A stretch of DNA of 64,000 bases from an uncultured Clostridia bacterium (lineage in GTDB: Bacteria; Bacillota; Clostridia; Oscillospirales; SIG627). Both the position numbers and the translations under genes were made by a program. The notes under the pieces are model-generated. The model was not told the origin of the DNA. It made no database searches and saw only the letters and a program-made list of their open reading frames with translations. This document shows positions 7,681-16,468 of this stretch, piece by piece (position 1 is the first letter of the stretch; each line of letters opens with the position of its first letter). The stretch covers positions 1 to 64,000 of the forward strand of contig CANQBV010000006.1 in assembly GCA_947589595.1 (NCBI GenBank), read 5' to 3'.

Positions 7681-8508
7681 TTGGCAATCGTACTCGGAAT
7701 CGACGTCGGCGGCAGTACCACCAAAATCTGCGGCTTTACGAAAGAGAAAAAACTGATCCAGCCCCTTTCCGTGAAAGCGGACGACCCGATTTCCTCAATT
7801 TACGGCGCGTTCGGAAAATTCACGTCTCAATATCGCCTGCCGCTTTCCGAGATTCAAAAGGTCATGATCACCGGCGTCGGTTCCAGCTTTATCAATGAAG
7901 ATCTCTACGGCATTTCCACCGAACACGTGCGGGAATTCGACTGTATCGGCCTGGGCGGGAACTACCTGGCCGAGCTTTCCGAGGCCATTGTAGTCAGCAT
8001 GGGGACCGGCACGGCAATCGTCCATACGCAGGGGAGCGAGATTGAATATCTCGGCGGCACCGGCGTCGGCGGCGGCACCATGCTCGGCCTTTCCAAAACG
8101 CTTTTGGGCGTGACCGACATCCCGCACCTGGAAAGTCTTGCCATGAAGGGGGATATTGCCAAGGTCGATCTCCGCATCTGCGATATTTCGCAGAAAAATT
8201 TAAGCCCCTCGCTCTACCCCGATACCACCGCCTCCAACTTCGGGAAGCTTTCCGATCTGGCAGAAAAAGAGGATCTGGCGTTGGGGATCGTCAATCTCGT
8301 GTTTGAAACCATCGGTATGATGAGCGTTTTCGCCGCCAAAAAATTCGATACCAAAAATATCGTCCTTACCGGCAATCTTTCCAGCATGCCGTTTGCCAAA
8401 ACCGTCTTTTCCCGGCTGGGCGAAATGTTTTCCATGAACTGTATTTTCCCCGAAAACAGCCGCTACGGCACGGTGATCGGCGCGGCGCTCCTGTATTTTT
8501 TGAAATGA
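7681..8508 (+). CDS. coaW: Type II pantothenate kinase
   Basis: Phosphorylates pantothenate in the first committed step of coenzyme A synthesis. The 275-residue protein has the ASKHA-fold phosphate loop GIDVGGSTTKICG at the N terminus, a second nucleotide motif VSMGTGTAIV near residue 100, GGTGVGGGTMLGL, and the adenosine-motif region VLTGNLSSMP. The start is TTG at 7681, preceded by GGAAAGAAGG; no better ATG lies near. Type II kinases are typical of staphylococci and some Clostridia and resist CoA feedback. It lies where dnaA or the oriC region would often be, just upstream of rpmH. Confidence 0.9.
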   Translation: MAIVLGIDVGGSTTKICGFTKEKKLIQPLSVKADDPISSIYGAFGKFTSQYRLPLSEIQKVMITGVGSSFINEDLYGISTEHVREFDCIGLGGNYLAELSEAIVVSMGTGTAIVHTQGSEIEYLGGTGVGGGTMLGLSKTLLGVTDIPHLESLAMKGDIAKVDLRICDISQKNLSPSLYPDTTASNFGKLSDLAEKEDLALGIVNLVFETIGMMSVFAAKKFDTKNIVLTGNLSSMPFAKTVFSRLGEMFSMNCIFPENSRYGTVIGAALLYFLK

Positions 8509-8552
8509 GAGCGTACTTATCTTAGCAAATCCGGGAATTTTTTGAAAAATAC

Positions 8553-8582
8553 TTGACATTTCCATTTACTTTCATGTATAAT
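8553..8582 (+). promoter_or_regulatory. Strong sigma-A promoter of rpmH
   Basis: Perfect TTGACA (8553-8558) and perfect TATAAT (8577-8582) with an 18-nt spacer, 47 bases before the rpmH start. This is the best promoter in the window and fits a highly expressed ribosomal protein. Confidence 0.9.
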
Positions 8583-8629
8583 AACCGTTAGTTGACTCAG
8601 TATGCAATTTACCTTGAGGAGGTGCAAAT

Positions 8630-8764
8630 ATGCTCAGAACGTATCAGCCCAAGAAGCGCCAGAGAAAAATGGAACACGGCTTCAGAAAGAGAATGAAAAC
8701 TGCCAACGGCAGAAAGGTACTCAAAAGACGCAGAGCTAAAATGAGAGCCAGACTTACCTATTAA
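8630..8764 (+). CDS. rpmH: 50S ribosomal protein L34
   Basis: A 44-residue, very basic protein with the L34 signature: [20 protein letters not shown], then [17 protein letters not shown]. Length is exactly that of the family. The ribosome site GAGGAGGTG lies before ATG 8630. It is the first gene of the rpmH-rnpA-yidD-yidC-jag-mnmE-mnmG-rsmG cluster. A hairpin with U-tract after its stop probably sets the high L34 to RnpA ratio. Confidence 0.97.
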   Translation: MLRTYQPKKRQRKMEHGFRKRMKTANGRKVLKRRRAKMRARLTY

Positions 8765-8782
8765 AATCCAAAGTTTAGTATA

Positions 8783-8827
8783 AAACCACCGTTCTTCGGA
8801 AAGCTCTGTGAAACCCGGTGGTTTTTT
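8783..8827 (+). terminator. Terminator/attenuator between rpmH and rnpA
   Basis: AAACCACCG (8783-8791) pairs with CGGTGGTTT (8816-8824), followed by TTT. It begins 18 bases after rpmH and, with no clear promoter before rnpA, is probably leaky, so most transcripts stop after rpmH and some read through. Confidence 0.8.
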
Positions 8828-8859
8828 CTATATCTTCATTTTGGTAAAGTACGGGGAAC

Positions 8860-9219
8860 ATGGCGAAAATCGAAACCATTAAAGAAAACCACCTTTTTTC
8901 CAAAGTATACGCCAAAGGCAAAAGCACAGCGGGAAAAAACCTGGTGGTTTACGCGCTGAAAAACTACAAAAAGCAGGGGGTGACCCTGCTCGGTATCACC
9001 ACCAGCAAAAAACTCGGCGGCGCCGTGCAGCGCAGCCGGGCCAGGCGGATCATCCGGGAAGCCTATCGCCGTGTTTTGGCAAAAAGGAAATTTTCCCGGC
9101 CGCAGCTGATTGTGATCGTCGCCCGCCGCCCTTTGTTTGAAAAGGGACGCAAAATGCAGGAACTGATCCCCGAACTGGAAAATGCTTTCCGGCGTCTTTC
9201 TCTTTTCGGGGAAGAATAG
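8860..9219 (+). CDS. rnpA: Ribonuclease P protein component
   Basis: Protein subunit of RNase P, which trims the 5' leader of precursor tRNAs. The 119-residue basic protein has the family's central GITTSKKLGGAVQRSRARRIIREAYR (given here in two parts: GITTSKKLGGAV and QRSRARRIIREAYR), matching the RNRxKR-type RNA-binding helix. Start ATG 8860 follows GGGGAA. It lies in its canonical place between rpmH and yidD, six bases from yidD. Confidence 0.95.
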   Translation: MAKIETIKENHLFSKVYAKGKSTAGKNLVVYALKNYKKQGVTLLGITTSKKLGGAVQRSRARRIIREAYRRVLAKRKFSRPQLIVIVARRPLFEKGRKMQELIPELENAFRRLSLFGEE

Positions 9220-9225
9220 AAAATC

Positions 9226-9462
9226 ATGAAACAAATTTGTATATTTTTGATCCGCTTGTATCAAAAATATATCTCTCCGCTCATTGGCCCGCATTGTCGG
9301 TTTACTCCCACCTGTTCTCAATACGCCGTGGAGGCCTTTGAAAAGCATGGCTTTTTCAAAGGATTCGTTCTTTCTTTTTGGCGTATTTTACGCTGCAATC
9401 CCTTCGGGAAAGCCGGGTTTGACCCGGTTCCCGAATCTTTTCCCAAAAGAAAGGAAAAATAA
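9226..9462 (+). CDS. yidD: Membrane protein insertion efficiency factor YidD
   Basis: A 78-residue peripheral membrane protein that aids YidC-dependent insertion. It shows the family signature [15 protein letters not shown] with its paired cysteines, an amphipathic N terminus ([15 protein letters not shown]), and the later [10 protein letters not shown]. It starts six bases after rnpA and ends two bases before yidC, so it is probably translationally coupled to both. Confidence 0.95.
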   Translation: MKQICIFLIRLYQKYISPLIGPHCRFTPTCSQYAVEAFEKHGFFKGFVLSFWRILRCNPFGKAGFDPVPESFPKRKEK

Positions 9463-9464
9463 AA

Positions 9465-10724
9465 TTGTCAATTATTTCATTTATTTTTGATATTATTCGG
9501 ATCCCCTTTGGCTGGTTGATCCGTTTGTTCTATTCGCTGACAAACAGCTATCTGTTGGCGATCATTGCTTTTGCTTTGGTTCTGAAGGTCGTTCTTTTCC
9601 CCTTGGGCATCAAGCAGCAGAAAAATTCCCAGCGGCAGGCAAAGCTGCGTCCGAAGGAAAATGTGATCCGCAAAAAATACGCCGGCAGAAACGACCGCGC
9701 CACTCAAATGAAGCTCAACACGGAGATCCAGGAGCTGTATCAGAAAGAAAATTTCAGCCCGTTTTCCGGCTGTCTTCCCATGCTGATTCAAATGCTGGTG
9801 CTGCTTGCGGTATACGCCGTGGTCAGAAGCCCCTTGACCTATACCGCCGGTCTCCCGCAGATCGAGGGGGTAGATTCGGTAGATACCTTAAAGCAGACCG
9901 TTTCCTATATGGTGTTTGAAGAAGACGCCGAGCGGCCCGAAAGTGAGCGTCAGATCCGCAATTTTGTCAATATCGCGGTCACCGAGCGCGACGAACAGAA
10001 GTTCTACGAAGCGCTGCACGCCGGCAGCTACAATATTTACAACGAAATCAACGTCATTCAATATATCAAAGCCAATCCGGAGGCATTTATTACCTATGTG
10101 ACTTCGCACAATTCCGCTGTCAGTGAGACGGATGCGAAAGCGCTGATAGAAGCAATCCCGGAGCTGGAACTTTTCAGCGGCTTTAGTTTGGGAACCGATC
10201 CGGAAATCAGCTTCCTGACCGATAAAGAAGCGCCTGTAGGCAAAAAGCTGACGCTTCTTGTTCCGCTTTTAACGCTGGTTACCGCGTATTTCGGTCAGGC
10301 GATCACCCGGAAATTTACCTATCAGCCGGAAACGACGCCCGAGCAGGAGAGCCAAATGAAGATGATGAATCTTTTCATGCCGCTGTTCAGCTTGTATATT
10401 TCGTTTATCGTGCCGACCGCCGTGGCCATTTACTGGATCATTCAGAACATTCTGAACCCTGTTCAGCAGATTCTTCTTTCGAAAATTTTCCCCATTGCCG
10501 AAATCACGCCGGAAGAAATGCGTGAAGCGGAGCGGCTTTACGGCGGAAAAGTAAAGAAAAAGAAATCCTCCGCCGGCAGCGGCAAGAAGAGAAGAAGTCT
10601 TGTCTATGACGATGACGATGAAACGGAATCAGTCTCTACCGTTAAGGAAAAGAAGGTTTTGAAGGAGAAAAAAGAAGTCGGCGAAAATAATGTAGTTGAC
10701 AAAGCCCCCTTAAAAGAGGACTGA
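9465..10724 (+). CDS. yidC: Membrane protein insertase YidC (OxaI/SpoIIIJ family)
   Basis: Inserts and folds inner-membrane proteins, with or without SecYEG. The 419-residue protein has the membrane core of the Gram-positive family: hydrophobic segments near residues 10-45, the cytoplasmic loop rich in K/R/E with ENFSPFSGCLPMLIQ, and late segments around LTLLVPLLTLVTAYF and LFMPLFSLYISFIVPTAVAI. A long soluble loop of about 125 residues (about 130-255) separates the middle membrane segments and is larger than in Bacillus SpoIIIJ. The tail is strongly basic, probably ribosome-binding. Start is TTG 9465, two bases after yidD. Confidence 0.93.
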   Translation: MSIISFIFDIIRIPFGWLIRLFYSLTNSYLLAIIAFALVLKVVLFPLGIKQQKNSQRQAKLRPKENVIRKKYAGRNDRATQMKLNTEIQELYQKENFSPFSGCLPMLIQMLVLLAVYAVVRSPLTYTAGLPQIEGVDSVDTLKQTVSYMVFEEDAERPESERQIRNFVNIAVTERDEQKFYEALHAGSYNIYNEINVIQYIKANPEAFITYVTSHNSAVSETDAKALIEAIPELELFSGFSLGTDPEISFLTDKEAPVGKKLTLLVPLLTLVTAYFGQAITRKFTYQPETTPEQESQMKMMNLFMPLFSLYISFIVPTAVAIYWIIQNILNPVQQILLSKIFPIAEITPEEMREAERLYGGKVKKKKSSAGSGKKRRSLVYDDDDETESVSTVKEKKVLKEKKEVGENNVVDKAPLKED

Positions 10725-10763
10725 AATCAGCTTGTGTGATTTTGGGAAGGAAGTGTCAGAAAC

Positions 10764-11549
10764 TTGAGTAAAGAGCTTATTTTTACGGCAAAAAGCGTGG
10801 AAGAAGCGGTAGAGGCGGCTACCAAAGCTTTGGGCAGAGCAAAATCCGATTTTTCCTATGAAGTACTGGAGGAGGCCAAAAAAGGCTTTCTCGGCATCGG
10901 TTCGTCCGACGCCAAGATCAAAGTAAGCTTCGAACCCAGCGTGCGCGAGGCTACCGAGGAATTTCTTCAAAATCTGATCCGGAATATGGGTCTGAACGCT
11001 ACGCTTTCCTGTGAGGAAAAAGAGGACGGAGAGCTTTCCTATCAGCTCAGTGGCGAAGGACTCGGCGTGCTGATCGGCCACCACGGCGAAGTGCTGGAAT
11101 CGCTGCAGTATCTTTTGAGCCTGGTCACCAACCGCCATGGAGACGATTTTGTCCGCGTGACGATTGACGTGGAAAATTACCGTGCCAAACGGGAAGAAAC
11201 CCTGAAAACGCTCGCCCGCAAAACTGCCGCCCGTGTGAAAAAGAGCGGCCGTAATGTCACATTTGAACCCATGAGCGCCTATGAAAGACGCATCATTCAT
11301 TCTCAGGCGCAGGAGCTGGAGGGCGTTACCACCCATTCCATTGGATCCGGCGATCAGAGAAGAGTGGTTATGACCCCTACCGATCCTGTTAAGCGCGAGC
11401 ACAAGCACAAAAAAGAAGAAAAGACCGATAAGCCGAAAGTGGTTTACGAATACAACCCCGTAAGAGAACCGAGAAAAATTGTCAAGGCAAAGAGCATTGA
11501 AGAGATTAATCTCGCAGACGTGGAAGATACCGAAATGGTACATTTATAA
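10764..11549 (+). CDS. jag: RNA-binding protein Jag/KhpB
   Basis: A 261-residue protein with the Jag-N domain (residues 1-55, with KGFLGIGSSDAKI), a KH domain (about 80-150, GVLIGHHGEVLESLQYLL) and an R3H domain (about 155-215, SAYERRIIH motif). KhpB with KhpA binds many RNAs and links to cell elongation in Firmicutes. The lysine/glutamate-rich C-terminal tail (about 220-261) is extra. TTG start at 10764 follows GGAAGG. It lies behind yidC in the usual order and is followed by a strong terminator. Confidence 0.95.
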   Translation: MSKELIFTAKSVEEAVEAATKALGRAKSDFSYEVLEEAKKGFLGIGSSDAKIKVSFEPSVREATEEFLQNLIRNMGLNATLSCEEKEDGELSYQLSGEGLGVLIGHHGEVLESLQYLLSLVTNRHGDDFVRVTIDVENYRAKREETLKTLARKTAARVKKSGRNVTFEPMSAYERRIIHSQAQELEGVTTHSIGSGDQRRVVMTPTDPVKREHKHKKEEKTDKPKVVYEYNPVREPRKIVKAKSIEEINLADVEDTEMVHL

Positions 11550-11576
11550 AAAATGGCGGGAAACCGCCATTTTTTC
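11549..11576 (+). terminator. Terminator after jag
   Basis: A 12-bp stem AAAAAATGGCGG / CCGCCATTTTTT with a GAAA tetraloop starts at the last base of the jag stop codon. It separates jag from mnmE. Confidence 0.9.
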
Positions 11577-11599
11577 GTAGGATAAAAAGGATTGAAGTT

Positions 11600-12985
11600 A
11601 TGTTTTTATCAACCATCGCCGCGGTATCCACTCCGCGCGGCAAGGGCGGGGTGGCCCTGATCCGTATCAGCGGCAGCGAAAGTCTGTCGATCGCCGAAAA
11701 AATTTTTGCTCCCGCCGCGCATAAAAAGGTTTCGGATTTCGCACCGCGCTTTCAGATCTACGGCAACATTCTTTCCGCCGATGGCAAGACCGTTCTGGAC
11801 GACGGTCTTTGTACCTGTTTTCGTGCGCCGGCTTCTTTTACCGGTGAGGATGTGGTGGAGCTTTGCTGCCACGGCGGAGAAGTGGTGGCCGCCCTTGTTT
11901 TGGAGGCCGCTCTGCAGGCGGGCGCCGTTATGGCGGGGCCGGGCGAATTTTCGCGTCGTGCACTGCTGAATGGAAAACTTACCCTAACGGCCGCCGAGGG
12001 CATAGCCGATCTTCTGGACGCCAAAACCGAAGCCGCTGCGCACCTTTCCTCCGCCGCCGCCCGCGGAAAACTTTCTGAAAAAATCGATTCGCTTTCCCAG
12101 CGGCTGCTCGGCGCTGCCGCTTCCTTATGGGCCTATCTGGATTACCCGGAGGAAGATCTGCAGGCGTTTACCGATGAAGAACTGATTGCGGAATTGGAAG
12201 CCATTCAGGCTGAATGCGAAAAGCTGCTGCGCACCTTTCAAACCGGCAAAGCGGTCAATTCCGGCGTCCGTACGCTGATCATCGGAAAGCCCAACGTCGG
12301 AAAGTCCACCTTTTTTAACGCCTTCCTCGGGGAAAACCGCGCCATTGTAACCGAGATTCCCGGCACCACGCGCGACATGATCGAGGTTTCCGCAAAAGCC
12401 GGACATGTGCTGCTGAACCTGACGGATACCGCCGGCATCCGCCGCAAAACCGAGGATAAAATCGAAAAGATCGGCATAGAAAAAGTCCTTTCCGAGTTGG
12501 ATTCTGCGGAGCTTGTCCTGGCGCTTTTCGATTCCTCCCGCCCCTTGGACGAGGACGATCGGCTGATTTTAGACCGCCTGCAGGATCGAATCGGCACGCT
12601 GCCGATCCTTCCGATTTTAACGAAAGCCGACCTGCCCCGACAGATCGATCCGGAGCCGATAAAAGCGCTCGGCAGCCCGATTGCTATCTGCGCTAAGGAA
12701 AAAAGCGACTGGCGTGAGCTTTGTAATAGGATTGAAGCCCTGTTTATTTCCGATGAAGCGGCGCTTCATGAGGGCGCGGTATTAACCAATATACGGCAGA
12801 AGACACATTTTATCAAGGTTTCGGATTTACTTGCCGAAGCGGTTCGACAAATTTCGGCAGGAAACAAGGATATCGCGTCTCTGGGGTTGGAGAGTGCGGT
12901 TGCCGAATTGCGGGAGACAGACGGCAAAGGCGCCGGAGAAATGATTTTGAATGAGGTTTTTTCGCGCTTTTGTATTGGAAAATAA
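11600..12985 (+). CDS. mnmE: tRNA modification GTPase MnmE
   Basis: With MnmG forms the complex that adds carboxymethylaminomethyl groups to U34 of certain tRNAs. The 461-residue protein has the N-terminal tetrahydrofolate-binding domain (about 1-120), helical domain, inserted G domain with GKPNVGKST (G1, about residue 227), DTAGIR (G3) and TKAD (G4), and the C-terminal FCIGK with the catalytic cysteine. Length and order are canonical. It is next to mnmG with a 16-base gap. Confidence 0.97.
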   Translation: MFLSTIAAVSTPRGKGGVALIRISGSESLSIAEKIFAPAAHKKVSDFAPRFQIYGNILSADGKTVLDDGLCTCFRAPASFTGEDVVELCCHGGEVVAALVLEAALQAGAVMAGPGEFSRRALLNGKLTLTAAEGIADLLDAKTEAAAHLSSAAARGKLSEKIDSLSQRLLGAAASLWAYLDYPEEDLQAFTDEELIAELEAIQAECEKLLRTFQTGKAVNSGVRTLIIGKPNVGKSTFFNAFLGENRAIVTEIPGTTRDMIEVSAKAGHVLLNLTDTAGIRRKTEDKIEKIGIEKVLSELDSAELVLALFDSSRPLDEDDRLILDRLQDRIGTLPILPILTKADLPRQIDPEPIKALGSPIAICAKEKSDWRELCNRIEALFISDEAALHEGAVLTNIRQKTHFIKVSDLLAEAVRQISAGNKDIASLGLESAVAELRETDGKGAGEMILNEVFSRFCIGK

Positions 12986-13001
12986 AAATGAGGAATTTTC
13001 T

Positions 13002-14885
13002 GTGAACGATTTTAAATTTTTTGCCGGCGCCTGCGACGTCGCCGTTGTCGGCGCCGGTCACGCCGGACTGGAGGCGGCGCTCGCCGCCGCCCGCATGGGG
13101 ACGGACGCCATTCTTTTCACGCTCTCGCTGGAAGCAATCGGGAATATGCCGTGCAACCCCTCGATCGGCGGCACCGGCAAAGGACACCTGGTTTTCGAGA
13201 TCGACGCGCTCGGTGGTGAAATGGGCAGAGCGGCAGACCGCGTATGCCTGCAAAGCCGTATGCTCAACCTGGGCAAAGGCGCGGCGGTGCATTCTCTGCG
13301 CCAGCAGTCAGACCGCAAGGCGTATCACTACGTCATGAAAAAGACTTGCGAAAACACCCCCGGTCTGCGGCTCATTCAGGCGGAGATCTGTGAGATTGAG
13401 CGTGAGGGCGAGGCGCTTCTGCTCACCACCAAGTTCGGCGCCGTATACCGTGCGCTTTCCGTGGTGGTGTGTGCCGGTACCTACCTCAATTCTAATATCG
13501 TGGTCGGCGACGTTTCCTATTCCGCCGGGCCGGACAATTTTTATCCCGCCAATTTCCTTACCGATTCGCTGAAAAAGCTGGGCGTGGAATTCCGCCGGTT
13601 TAAAACCGGCACGCCGCCGCGTCTCCACGCCGATACGATCGATTTCGACCGCTGCGAGGTGCAGGAGGGTGATGAACAGCCCGTCTGCTTTTCTTACGAT
13701 ACCGACGCAAAAGCTTTCTGCAAAAGGAAGCAGAAGCGCTGCCATATCGTTTATACCAATGAAGAAACACATCGTATTATCCGGGAAAATATTCACCGTT
13801 CACCGCTGTATTCCGGGAAAATCAAAAGTACGGGACCTCGCTATTGCCCCAGTATTGAGGATAAAATCATGCGTTTTCCGGAAAAGCAGCGCCATCAGCT
13901 CTTTTTAGAGCCGTTGGGCGCCGAAACCAAAGAAATCTATGTGCAGGGACTTTCCTCTTCTTTGCCGGAAGACGTGCAGCTGCAGGTGATTCATTCCATT
14001 TCCGGGCTGGAAAAGGCGCAGGTCATGCGCACCGCTTACGCCATTGAATATGACTGCATCGATCCGACCCAGTTAAAACCGACCCTGGAATTCAAAACCG
14101 TCCCCGGTCTGTTCGGCGCCGGTCAGTTCAACGGTTCCTCCGGATACGAAGAAGCCGCTTCCCAGGGGCTTATCGCCGGGATAAACGCCGCCTACCGTGT
14201 GCTGAAAAAAGAACCGCTTGTCATCACGCGCGATATGGGATATATCGGGGTTCTGATCGACGATCTGGTCACCAAAGGCACCAACGAGCCCTACCGCATT
14301 ATGACCAGTCGCTGTGAATACCGCCTGATCCTGCGGCAGGACAATGCCGACCGCCGCCTTTTGGAGGAAGGAAAAAGAGCGGGGCTGATTTCTGAAGAAC
14401 GCTACCGGGAACGCCGGGAAGTATTCCAAAAGATCGATGCGGAAATTGAGCGCGCGGAAAAAACCTTTTTGCCGCCGAGCCAAGAGCTCAACGAAATTTT
14501 GGCGTCCTTGGAAAGCACCCCGGTCGATACCGGGATCCGCCTGGCAGATCTGATCCGTCGCCCGCAGCTTTCCTACAAGGTATTGGAGCCGGTAGATTTC
14601 GACCGTCCCTCTTTTTCGGAGGAGGTATTTGCCCGTGCGGAAATCGAGATCAAATATGCCGGCTATATCAAACGTCAAAAAGCGGAGGCGGAAGCGTTTC
14701 GCAAGCTGGAAAACCGCCCGATCCCGCAGGACGTGGATTACACGCAAATCAAAGGACTTCGCATAGAAGCCATGCAGAAGCTCTCTCAGATCCGGCCGGA
14801 AAGCCTGGGGCGCGCTTCGCGTATATCCGGCGTTTCTCCGGCGGATATTACGGTGCTTTTGATCTATCTGAATCTGAATCACTAA
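13002..14885 (+). CDS. mnmG: tRNA uridine 5-carboxymethylaminomethyl modification enzyme MnmG
   Basis: FAD-dependent partner of MnmE in U34 tRNA modification. The FAD-binding motif [18 protein letters not shown] is near residue 14, followed by [13 protein letters not shown] and the two conserved cysteine regions. I place the start at GTG 13002 with TGAGGA seven bases upstream, giving 627 residues, the usual length. A frame open from ATG 12951 would overlap mnmE by 35 bases and add 17 unrelated residues ([17 protein letters not shown]), so I reject it. Confidence 0.95.
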   Translation: MNDFKFFAGACDVAVVGAGHAGLEAALAAARMGTDAILFTLSLEAIGNMPCNPSIGGTGKGHLVFEIDALGGEMGRAADRVCLQSRMLNLGKGAAVHSLRQQSDRKAYHYVMKKTCENTPGLRLIQAEICEIEREGEALLLTTKFGAVYRALSVVVCAGTYLNSNIVVGDVSYSAGPDNFYPANFLTDSLKKLGVEFRRFKTGTPPRLHADTIDFDRCEVQEGDEQPVCFSYDTDAKAFCKRKQKRCHIVYTNEETHRIIRENIHRSPLYSGKIKSTGPRYCPSIEDKIMRFPEKQRHQLFLEPLGAETKEIYVQGLSSSLPEDVQLQVIHSISGLEKAQVMRTAYAIEYDCIDPTQLKPTLEFKTVPGLFGAGQFNGSSGYEEAASQGLIAGINAAYRVLKKEPLVITRDMGYIGVLIDDLVTKGTNEPYRIMTSRCEYRLILRQDNADRRLLEEGKRAGLISEERYRERREVFQKIDAEIERAEKTFLPPSQELNEILASLESTPVDTGIRLADLIRRPQLSYKVLEPVDFDRPSFSEEVFARAEIEIKYAGYIKRQKAEAEAFRKLENRPIPQDVDYTQIKGLRIEAMQKLSQIRPESLGRASRISGVSPADITVLLIYLNLNH

Positions 14886-14898
14886 AGGAGATTTTCAG

Positions 14899-15696
14899 AT
14901 GCCATTGGAGAAGAAATATCAGGATCTGTTGGCCGCCGTCGTGCCCGAGGCCGGGCTGGATGCGGAAAAGCTGGAAGAATTCAGCCGTCTTTTCGACCTG
15001 ATTCTGCAAACCAATGAAAAACTCAATATCACTTCCATCACCGCACCGCTATCTGTAGTGCTCAAGCATTTTGCCGATTCGCTGGCGCTTTTCGGCAATG
15101 CCGGGTTCCGCGCGGCTCTGGAAAAGGCTGAGGTGCTTTGCGATATCGGCTGCGGCGGTGGATTTCCGGGCTTGCCGATCGCCATTGCCGCGCCGGAAAA
15201 GAAGATCGTGATGGTCGACAGCACCGAAAAAAAGATCCACGCTCTGTGCGAAAACGCCGCGTCGCTTTCCCTTTCCCGAGTTGTGCCCGTTTGGGGGAGG
15301 GGAGAAGAACTGGCAGGAAAAGGCGGCGAGCTGCGCGAAGCGGTCGATCTGTGCTTTTCCCGCGCCGTAGCGCGCTTTCCGGTGCTTTGTGAACTGTGCC
15401 TGCCGTTTGTAAAGCCGGGCGGCGTCTTTTTTGCCCTCAAGGGCATGAAAGCGCCGGAAGAATTGGAAGAGGCCCGCGCGGCGATTCCCAGGCTCGGCGG
15501 CAAGCTGTTGGCTTGCCAAAAGGTAGAGTGGAGCCTGCCTGCGGCACTTCCTGGTTCCTTTACCGAAGAAGAAAAGCGGGAAATGACAGAGTTTTTCACC
15601 TCCGACCGATACCTGATCCTGGTGCGTAAAATCAAAAGCACCCCGTCCGCCTATCCCCGAAAATGGGCGCAAATGACCAAAAGACCGCTCGGTTAA
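14899..15696 (+). CDS. rsmG: 16S rRNA (guanine527-N7)-methyltransferase RsmG
   Basis: SAM-dependent methylation of G527 in 16S rRNA; loss gives low-level streptomycin resistance in several bacteria. The 265-residue protein shows the SAM motif CDIGCGGGFPGLPIAI near residue 79, VDSTEKK (motif II) and SRAVARFP. It is about 25 residues longer than usual, the extra being a basic C-terminal tail (KSTPSAYPRKWAQMTKRPLG). It sits 13 bases after mnmG and is the last gene of the cluster. Confidence 0.95.
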   Translation: MPLEKKYQDLLAAVVPEAGLDAEKLEEFSRLFDLILQTNEKLNITSITAPLSVVLKHFADSLALFGNAGFRAALEKAEVLCDIGCGGGFPGLPIAIAAPEKKIVMVDSTEKKIHALCENAASLSLSRVVPVWGRGEELAGKGGELREAVDLCFSRAVARFPVLCELCLPFVKPGGVFFALKGMKAPEELEEARAAIPRLGGKLLACQKVEWSLPAALPGSFTEEEKREMTEFFTSDRYLILVRKIKSTPSAYPRKWAQMTKRPLG

Positions 15697-15730
15697 AAAA
15701 AGGACTTGCCTCAGGCAAGTCCTTTTTTTA
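15696..15730. terminator. Bidirectional terminator after rsmG
   Basis: AGGACTTGCC (15701-15710) and GGCAAGTCCT (15714-15723) form a stem with a 3-nt loop, flanked by A-run and T-run, so it can stop transcripts from both sides (rsmG and the small minus-strand frame). Confidence 0.92.
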
Positions 15731-15838
15731 TAAAATTATCGGGAGCAGGCTTTGCAGGAAAAGAAACAGCACCGTCATGAACACGGTTGCCAGAATCAAT
15801 CCGTAAATAAAGCCCGCCATAAAGCGTCTTATCCACAA
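15728..15838 (-). CDS. Short single-span membrane peptide (36 aa), unrecognised
   Basis: A small frame starting at TTG 15838 with AAGGA about ten bases upstream and ending inside the bidirectional terminator. It encodes 36 residues: a short basic head (LWIRRFM) and one membrane segment rich in Phe, Leu, Ile and Val. It is 33 bases downstream of the DUF4830 gene on the same strand and probably shares its transcript. Too short for family assignment. The coding evidence is the ribosome site, the clean amphipathic-to-hydrophobic layout and the terminator at its end. Confidence 0.45.
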   Translation of the reverse strand: MWIRRFMAGFIYGLILATVFMTVLFLFLQSLLPIIL

Positions 15839-15871
15839 AACGAAAGGTTCCTTTGCTATTGAATTCCTTTC

Positions 15872-16408
15872 TTATTCTATCCCGCTTTGCGAAAAATTTC
15901 CCAGGAAATTATTTCCTCGGGTCAAGCCGTGCACAAATCCTTCGGCGTCGGCCGAGCAAATATCCCCGCCGATCACCCGGTCTTTATAAATCAAAAGATT
16001 CGCCAGCACCGTACCGTCATATTCATAGTTGGAAACCAGGTACGTATATCGTTTTACGCTTTTTCCGCGGTATTTGCTCAGGTTCAGCCCTTCTGCCAGC
16101 TGCAGCTCATTGTATTTCTGGTAAACCGTGTCAAATTCCTCGGGGATCACCACCTCGATCACTTCGCGCGCTTCTGGCTCTACCTCCCAGCCGTATTTTT
16201 TTAAGAAAGCAATCCGACTGTCGTTATCGCTGATATTCTGAAAATCCTTGCTGCTCATCACTTTTACGGCCGGCAGAGCCTCGTCGGGATATACAAAATC
16301 CTTTGCTCTGTTCGGAACAAAACTTACCACCAGCGCAATCGCCATGACCGAGACCGCCAGGGAAGCCGCTAATTTCATATTCTGTGCCTTAACCGAAAAA
16401 ATAAACAT
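15872..16408 (-). CDS. DUF4830 domain membrane-anchored protein
   Basis: A 178-residue protein with one N-terminal membrane anchor (about residues 11-30) and an extracytoplasmic part. From about residue 60 (SRIAFLKKYGWEVEPEAREV) to about 165 (VIGGDICSADAEGFVHGL) it matches the DUF4830 pattern, a Clostridia family with no known function. It is preceded by a strong ribosome site (GGGAGG) that lies inside a hairpin. It follows an ABC-F gene on the same strand with a 60-base gap. Confidence 0.75.
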   Translation of the reverse strand: MFIFSVKAQNMKLAASLAVSVMAIALVVSFVPNRAKDFVYPDEALPAVKVMSSKDFQNISDNDSRIAFLKKYGWEVEPEAREVIEVVIPEEFDTVYQKYNELQLAEGLNLSKYRGKSVKRYTYLVSNYEYDGTVLANLLIYKDRVIGGDICSADAEGFVHGLTRGNNFLGNFSQSGIE

Positions 16409-16409
16409 A

Positions 16410-16459
16410 CCCCGCCTCCCAAATAGAAAGAATTCATTTCATTCTATGGGAAAGCGGGG
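16410..16459 (-). promoter_or_regulatory. Hairpin between ABC-F gene and DUF4830 gene that covers the ribosome site
   Basis: On the minus strand CCCCGC (16459-16454) pairs with GCGGGG (16415-16410), and inner segments CCCATAGAA and TTCTATTTGGG extend the stem with small bulges. The 3' arm contains GGGAGGCGGGG, the Shine-Dalgarno of the DUF4830 gene. The structure could be the end of the ABC-F transcript or a translational switch. No U-tract follows. Confidence 0.5.
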
Positions 16460-16468
16460 AATTTTATG

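Noticed and set aside
12951-13001. Extended MnmG start overlapping mnmE
   Set aside because: Adds residues encoded by the mnmE end; GTG 13002 has the ribosome site and gives the family length.
15829-15837. Perfect DnaA-box consensus TTATCCACA, possible oriC near rsmG
   Set aside because: A single box; a second copy (about 27188-27197) lies inside a coding region. No cluster, AT-rich unwinding region or dnaA gene is present.
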